A stretch of 64,000 nt of DNA, from assembly GCA_027919835.1 (NCBI GenBank), contig JANVFP010000035.1:486489-550488 (forward strand). Direction: 5' to 3'. A program made the position numbers and the translations under genes. The DNA comes from Lentinula raphanica. Its lineage: Eukaryota; Basidiomycota; Agaricomycetes; Agaricales; Omphalotaceae. Below are positions 57,682-64,000 of the stretch, piece after piece. A model generated the notes under the pieces. That model did no database searches, was not told where the DNA came from, and worked only from the letters and a program-made list of their open reading frames with translations. The stretch's first letter is position 1. Each line of letters begins with the position of its first letter.

Positions 57682-60600
57682 ATGGCTCCCAACTTCGAGT
57701 ACCACAATCTCCCTATCTCGCTTGAAGCTGACTTTGCCAACTGGTGCGTCGACGCGGAGTACTGGGCTGCTCGTGTCAGCGATGAAAACCTGGCCTGGCA
57801 AGGTGCCAAGTACAGTCCAGCAAGGACAAGGTCGAGTTCACCACGTCCAACAAAACGATCTTTTTGAACGATGTCCGTTGCGCATACACTCATCTGGTAC
57901 GGAAATCGTTTGATCTGCTAGGTCTAACAAAACTAACCATTTTCCGTTAGCTCATTCGAGTGTCCCGCGACGCTGCGTGTATGAACAAGGAATATTTGCG
58001 GGCGTACGACAATCTCGCGGAGGAATTACTTTCCGCCGTGAATGCGTACCGCACTATTCGTGACGAGATCCCTAAGCAGTTTCCCAAACTCTCCGAAGAG
58101 GGAGGGAAGAACGCTGAGATCGTCAGTTTCTACATTCAGCTGAACGATCTTCGTCGCAAAAAGCTCCGTGAGGACCAAGCAGACAGGGTTCCCCTGCTGT
58201 CAGTACTCGCGGACCTAGTGTTCCACCTGCTGATCCTGAGGGACCGTCGAAATCCAAGTCGAAAGGCAAGGAAGTTGCGACTGATCCAGCAGATCCAGCA
58301 GTTTCCGATGCTGATGCCCAGTTCATGGCAGAGGTGGTGCGTTTCCGCAACTATTTTCGAAGATCCGTTTATTGACTAAAGGTTCCAGGATGCTGATCTT
58401 GCAGAACATGGTCCTTCTCCTCCAAAAGGTCCTCGAGGCGCACTTGCTAACCATTTACGAGGCCGCGGACTTCCCATGCGAGGCCACTTCCGTAGTCCTC
58501 GCGAGCAACGCTTTGAAATGCAAGAATCACTGCGTATGGGTGTGCCTGTTCCGCGGTATGACCCTCCGGTAAGTATTGGACCTTGATCTGTTAGATCAGC
58601 TGCTAACTGTTTTTCCAGCCTCGTCGTGCTGAACTCGTCATCGATCATATCATTGGTATGGACGAAAGGATCAAGCACGCCAAGGAGGAACGTGAAAAAG
58701 GCGAGAAGGGGAAGAAGACCGCGGAAGCGACTCCTCCTCCTCCTACCAGGCCCTCTACTCGTTCCAAAAGCAAGAAGAAATCCCCTAACGACGAACCCGC
58801 CGCTCTGGCAGATCAGGATGTCGCGGTACGTGGCTGATCTTGTAGATCAGACAAGTTTATGACTAACCCGTGCCATAGATGGCTGACGACGTCGAGGATT
58901 CTACTCCTGCGAAGGTTAAGACCAAAACCAAAAAGCGCGACATCGTTGACGACGATGACACTCCGAAGTCTTCCAAGACCAAGAGCAAGCGCAAACGTTC
59001 CGAACGCGATGTTGGTCCCGCGGACGGTGATGAGACTGAGCCAGCTGATACTGTAAAGCTTTTGTAAAAAGACCTGATGAGTTATCCAGGAGCTTTTGAA
59101 AATAGTTGTGACGACACAGAGGGGGCTCCGGAAATGGCTCCGGGGGGTGGGCATGCCTGTCACCACCTGTCACATCTGACCTATATTTACTGTTTTGGGT
59201 AATTAATAATTATCCAGATATTAAATAAGCGGTACATTTGTAAAAAATCCTGATAAACTATAAAAATTCAAAAAAAATCAAAAAAACCTAATTAGGTCAA
59301 ATCGGGGTATGTAAACAAAATAGCCTTATATGGTAAAAAATGCTGTAGGATCTATCTAGGTGCTAAAAATAGCCAAAAAATCACTAAAAATGCTAAAAAT
59401 ATGTAGGAATGGTATATAGCCTATTGCAGATCCAGGCATCCAAAAATTACCAAAAAAGGAAATTTTGATGATGATGTCATCTTGTAGCAAAAAATCTGAG
59501 AAAAATCCTAAAAATAGTCAAAAAATTCAGGGGTGCCTTGTTGGCCCTGAAAATGCAAAATAAAAAAAAATACGCGACAAGTGTAAAAATTTTCATCACT
59601 CCAAATCATTCCAAATCCACTATACAGTCAGTATATATGATGTATATGCTATATTTAGCATCCTAGTACCTTTATTGGGCTAAAAATAGAACTTGATCTC
59701 ATCTGATAGCAAAAAATCTGAAAAAATCATAAAAAATACTCAAAAAATTCAGGGGTGCCTTATTGGCCCTGAAAATGCAAAATAAAAAAATTTACACGAC
59801 ACAATTGAAAAACAACATCACTCCAAATCATACCAAATCCACTACACAGTCAGTATATATCATGTATATACTATTTATAGCACCCCTAGTACCCTCAATC
59901 ACTGATATCACTCAAGAATCCTACCAAACTGAATAATTTGGGGTATTAAATATATTGTACATGATATTTTTAACACACCTAGTACCCTTGATGACTCAGA
60001 ACAATTTATATTACTCAATATGTTCAGTACACTTAACACTCATCAAACCTCACACATGAAAACTCATAACAGTACTTATATGTATTATACTTAACACAGT
60101 TGACAATGAAAATACTTAAAACAGTGTTGTCAGTCACTATACTTAACACACTTAACAGTTAAAAAGTTGGAACAATGTTACTTATATACATAACACACTC
60201 ATTGTTATACTATAACACACTTATAACAACGAGTTTTGGGCGCTTATGGGCGCTTATTTGGTGTTTTTTGAGTCGAAATTCATTAATAGCACACTCAATA
60301 ATGTTTTGTCTGGGCTCTATACTGTGTCAGGATGTTGTCTATATCATATTCTTCTAGATACAATTCAGAGAACTCGAAAATTCAACCTGTCGGGTTAGCT
60401 ATATTGTGATCTTTTGAAATATAACAGTGTTTTATGTAAATGTCAATGCATATGTCCATGTAATGCAAGTATACTGATGGTGGTTCATGAGGGAATCACT
60501 CCTACAGTCTACTAGAAGTGTCTGGACATGGTTCAGATACTCACTATGACTATTGGACTCTGTGATATATATGTACATGTTCATGTACACTATAGATGTC

Positions 60601-62797
60601 TACACCTACATGTAACAATAGATGTCATATTCAATGACCCCCATTACAGATCTCTGGCTGTATCACATAGAGTTAGCATGAATAGGTTGTAGGATGACTC
60701 TTTCCATGACCCAGTAGCAGTTTGACTTCATAACATGGGTGTATGCATTGACATTTACATAAAACACTGTTATATCACAAAAGATCACAATATAGCCAGC
60801 CCCACAGGCTGTAATCTTGAGTTCTCCAAATTGTATCAAGTGTAAGTATGATATAAACAACATCCTTACACAGTATAAACCCCACCACAAAAAATTATTG
60901 AGTGTGCTATTAAAGAATTTCCGACTCAAAAATACCAAATAAGCGCCCATAAGCGCCCAAAACTCGTTGTTATAAGTGTGTTGTAGTATAACAATGAGTG
61001 TGTTATGTATATCAAGTAACATTATTCCGACTTTTTGACTGTTAAGTGTGTTAAGTATAGTGACTGATAACACTGTTTTGAGTATTTTCATTGCCAACTG
61101 TGTTAAGTATGATACATATAAGTACTGTTCTGAGTTTTAGTGTGTTAAATGTGATGAGTACTAAGTATACTGAACATATTGAGTGATATAAATTGTTCTG
61201 AGTTTAAGGGTACTAGGTGTGCTAAAAATACATGTACATTACATTTACTCAATGTTGTCAGTTTGGTAGGATTCTTGAGTGATATAAGTGATTGAGGGTA
61301 CTAGGGATGCTATAAATAGTATATACATGATATATACTACTATATAGTAAATTTGATAAGATTTGGAATGATGTTGTTTTTCAATTGTGTCGTGTAAATT
61401 TTTTTATTTTGCATTTTCAGGGCCAATGAGGCACCCCTGAATTTTTTGAGTATTTTTTATGATTTTTTCAGATTTTTTGCTACAGATGAGATCAAGTTCT
61501 ATTTTTAGCCCAATGAGGTACTAGGATGCTAAATATAGCATATACATCATATATACTGACTATATAGTGGATTTGGTATGATTTGGAGTGACAAAAATTT
61601 TTACACTTGTCGCGTATTTTTTTTTATTTTGCATTTTCAGGGCCAACAAGGCACCCCTGAATTTTTTGACTATTTTTAGGATTTTTTCAGATTTTTTGCT
61701 ACAAGATGACATCATCATCAAAAATTTCCTTTTTTGGTAATTTTGGATGCCTGGATCTGCAATAGGCTATATACCATCCTACATATTTTTAGCATTTTTA
61801 GTGATTTTTTGGCTATTTTTAGCACCTAGATAGATCCTACAGCATTTTTTACATATAAGGCTATTTTGTTTACATACCTGATTTGACCTAATTAGGTTTT
61901 TTGGTTTTTTTGAATTTTTATAGTTTATCAGGATTTTTTACAAATGTACCGCTTATTTAATATCTGGATAATTATTAATTACCCAAAACAGTAAATATAG
62001 GTCAGATGTGACAGGTGGTGACAGGCATGCCCACCCCCGGAGCCATTTCCGGAGCCCCCTCTGTGTCGTCACAACTATTTTCAAAAGCTCCTGGATAACT
62101 CATCAGGTCTTTTTACAAAAGCTTCACAGTATCCTGTGACTGAGCGGGCTCTGTCTCCTCAAGCACATAGTACTGTGCATGCTGTAACCGCGATCTCCCA
62201 GCCCCGTGCTGTTGGTGAAGACCTGATTAAGAGGGTGAAGTATTCGTTGGAACTCGCGGATACTAGTGAGTACCGCTTCCTTTTTCCGCTTTTTCGTACG
62301 GACTTCTACGGAAACTCGTTGATCTGCCAGATCACGCATTTTCCGTTAGATATTTTCGCTTTGCATAGTCCAGAGTCCTTCCGCAAATCTTCGTGTTACT
62401 GATTATTGTTACAGGTACCCCCGACGATACTGATCATCGAGATCTCGTGCAACTTCTTCACAACATCGGACTCGCCCACAACCCGGAGGTTGAATCGTAC
62501 ACCGAAGAGCAGTACAATGCCTTCATCAACTTCCATACGACCCAACTCTTCGACTGTGTTATGAAAGCTCGTTTCTATGCACACCGTGGGGAGGCTAGTC
62601 AACGGATCATCGACAACGCCAGGGCTGCTCGGAAGGCTGGTGAACCTCTGCCCAAAGACGAGGACACCACCATGACTCCTGCCGACGTTGAAGAGGTGTA
62701 CGTGTTTTCCGCACCACCGTCGCTGCCACCCGTAATTAAAATTGCGCAGACAGACTTAGAGGATCCCGAAATGCAAGGGCCACGCTCCGCACCTTAA
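57682..62797 (+). pseudogene. Unrecognised gene of the foreign block, split by 3.1-kb hAT-like element
   Basis: Begins MAPNFEYHNLPISLEADFAN with good start context. Later exons carry KEYLRAYDNLAEELLSAVNAY, IDHIIGMDERIKHAKEERE, a Lys-rich KSKSKKKS region and MADDVEDSTPAKVK. Within DGDETE the frame is interrupted by the element at 59042-62137. Removing the element plus one 8-bp target copy restores the frame (DETE-RALSPQ). It continues through EDLIKRVKYSLELADT and, after an intron, LLHNIGLAHNPEVESY to a stop at 62797. Two further frame changes are needed in the 5' half, near 57815 and between LREDQAD and SPAVST near 58180. So this copy looks decayed even without the insertion. Four of its introns carry the 15-bp palindrome or a close variant. 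No family recognised. Confidence 0.65.
59042..62137. mobile_element. Giant palindromic hAT-like non-autonomous element (3096 bp)
   Basis: Two arms of about 1.4 kb (59042 to about 60465 and about 60725 to 62137) are near-perfect inverted copies around a spacer of about 260 bp. Ends read CAGCTGATACTGT on the left and ACAGGATACTGT on the right (read inward). Flanks are an 8-bp direct repeat GACTGAGC (59034-59041 and 62138-62145). The 8-bp duplication suggests hAT. Only short, unconvincing open frames lie inside. Very AT-rich, unlike its host gene. Its insertion splits the gene at 57682. Confidence 0.85.
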
Positions 62798-63008
62798 GCA
62801 AGTGCTTATCGAGGCTGACCATCTAGATCATCGTTCATTCTGCCCTGTCGCCTATTTTTATACCTGTACTTTTGTCAAGTCAAGTATCATTGGTAGTTTT
62901 TGAGGTAATCCAGTGGCAACTAAATTCCTCGTGTGATTATTGAGATAGAATAAGTTGAAAGATCGCGAAAACTCCCCCAAACTAACTGATCTGTTGGATC
63001 AGACATGT
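62798..63008. other. Short spacer with third CTCCCCC motif
   Basis: Non-coding junction between the end of the split gene (plus) and the end of the retroelement polyprotein (minus). Confidence 0.6.
62972..63002 (-). promoter_or_regulatory. Candidate polypurine tract with hairpin (motif copy 3)
   Basis: On the minus strand a CTGATC-N5-GATCAG stem-loop is followed by TTAGTTTGGGGGAG, 7 nt after the retroelement stop codon. This is where a Ty3/Gypsy polypurine tract and 3' LTR border are expected. The hairpin itself is one of the 15-bp palindromes. Confidence 0.6.
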
Positions 63009-64000
63009 TTAGAAAGATTTCCGACGACCACTTCGTCGTGGACCATTCGGCGGAGACGGATTCGACTCTTCCTCTTGATCTTCGGACTCAGCAGCCTTCA
63101 GATCCTCCGGATCAAGCTGTTCAACAGGCGGAACCAGTGGTGGTTCAGCGGAATTCGATTGATCATCACCGGAAATGTTTATTCGAGGGACAGTACTGAA
63201 AATAAAGTCCTCCACTTCCTCAGGTTCGTCTTCCTCATCCTGTACCATAGATTCTAACTGCTCGGGCGACAGATCTATCAGATCATGTATATTTTCCGGC
63301 AGTTCAATTGGTTCGTAACGAGCATGATGCGGGATCACACGGAAAGCACCCACTTTGTCTTTAAGTACAGTGCCATCCATTTCCGCTATGATATATGCGC
63401 CTCCTCGTGTCCTCCGGATGACAACCATATCCACGGTATCGAAGGTACATTTTCCGATCCAAATTCTTCTCGATGGCGGTGTTCCGTACTTGTACTAGGG
63501 TTCCCGGTTGAAATCCCAGTCCTTAATGGTGTACTTGTACTTTTCCTCGAAAACTCTTGCTTCTCGACGTTTGTTCTCGTCGATCCGTGATTTCATGTTT
63601 TCGACGAAGGAACGATGTTTGGAAAGAGCCTGAGCCCGGAAGCCCAGTAACTCTTCCCGTGATAGTATTCGATTTGGTGGATTGACCAAATATGTAGATT
63701 CAACAATATCGAAAGGTAGCAGAGGTTCCGTACCGGTAGCTACGAAGTATGGTGAACAGCCTAAACCTCTCCGTGCAGTAATACGATCAGCCCAAAGTAT
63801 CGGTTTCAAGAAGTAGTACCATTTTGACAGATCTCCCGCACACGCTTTCGCAAGTGCTTGTCTCAGATCAAAGTGAGCACGTTCAATCTTTCCATTAGCT
63901 TGTGAATTATAAGGCGATATCTGTATTCCACGGATCCCATATTTCTGTTCGAGCCATCTCAACATGAGCTTCATCTGTGGTGCATTGTCCGAGACCACGA
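63009..64000 (-). pseudogene. Ty3/Gypsy-type polyprotein fragment (integrase end), frameshifted
   Basis: Enters from the right edge on the minus strand. SDNAPQMKLMLRWLEQKYG carries the second Asp of the integrase catalytic triad. SPYNSQANGKIERAHFDLRQAL carries the Glu in the conserved ANG-x-x-ER setting, so this is an rve-type retroviral-like integrase core. Downstream, KYTIKDWDFN is followed by a frame change into PGTLVQVRNTAIEKNLDRK. A second change leads into VVIRRTRGGAYIIAEMDGT, a linker typical of Gypsy elements. It ends in an acidic region and RRSGRRKSF with stop at 63009. The two frame changes indicate decay. Reverse transcriptase and Gag would lie beyond the window. Confidence 0.85.

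Larger units (their letters stand above)
52121..63286. repeat. Dispersed 15-bp palindrome family TGATC-N5-GATCA
   Basis: Perfect arms at 53005, 53321, 53604, 53737, 53791, 57324, 57342, 58584, 58835, 62320 and 62987 (each 15 bp). The commonest form is TGATCTGCTAGATCA. Half-degenerate copies lie near 52122, 52682, 57913 and 63272. Sites are in introns, upstream regions and next to the retroelement end. I noticed none in the first 50 kb. Confidence 0.85.

Noticed and set aside
57811..57828. An 18-nt intron to explain the frame change near the start of the 57682 gene
   Set aside because: Too short to splice. A frameshift in a decayed copy is more likely.
60175..61097. Open frames in the central part of the giant palindrome (plus and minus)
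   Set aside because: They are mirror images of the same arm sequence, AT-rich, and show no transposase motif.
1..64000. tRNA, rRNA or CRISPR features
   Set aside because: I looked for cloverleaf-like stretches, rRNA blocks and regular repeat-spacer arrays and saw none. A tRNAscan run would be decisive for tRNAs.

Overview
The window looks like a nuclear contig from a mushroom-forming basidiomycete (Agaricomycetes). Genes are dense and carry many 47-70 nt introns. Gene content fits: a laccase with all four copper motifs, a basidiomycete-type sesquiterpene synthase, wax-synthase-like acyltransferases, a microsomal P450 fragment, and small secreted proteins. Protein models below were spliced by eye, so exon ends are predictions.

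Layout. 0-7.6 kb: a small secreted-protein gene broken by a short foldback element, a hAT-type MITE with an 8-bp target duplication, and a tandem pair of secreted-protein genes (first copy broken by a stop). 8.2-10.4 kb: a ten-exon Pro/Gly-rich collagen-like secreted protein whose nine introns are all phase 1. 11.4-15.0 kb: UTP14 (ribosome biogenesis). 15.4-22.2 kb: a duplicated two-gene module, wax-synthase-like acyltransferase plus small secreted protein. 22.9-26.3 kb: an MFS transporter. 29.3-30.6 kb: a sesquiterpene synthase. 33.0-34.3 kb: an SDR. 34.5-37.4 kb: MAK5 DEAD-box helicase. 37.5-40.5 kb: a laccase in about 26 exons with a 5-nt microexon. 43.3-47.1 kb: a second SDR, a PP2C-like phosphatase and a Bet1/Sft1-type SNARE. 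47.3-48.3 kb: two inverted copies of the same foldback family seen at 1.1 kb.

From 49.3 kb the sequence becomes a graveyard of mobile DNA. A P450 pseudogene carries two in-frame stops and a 546-bp CACTA-type MITE, and stops right after the CPGR of its heme loop. The following 12 kb has a different character: it is peppered with a 15-bp palindrome (TGATC-N5-GATCA, at least 11 copies, several inside introns). It holds two unrecognised plus-strand intron-containing genes and a 3.1-kb near-perfect palindromic hAT-like element that splits the second of them. It ends in a decayed minus-strand Ty3/Gypsy-type integrase running off the right edge. Three copies of CTCCCCCAAACTAA, each followed by a hairpin whose stem differs between copies yet stays paired, tie the parts of this block together.

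The acyltransferases, MFS transporter, terpene synthase and SDR between 15 and 34 kb could form a loose sesquiterpenoid-ester pathway. This is inference from proximity only.
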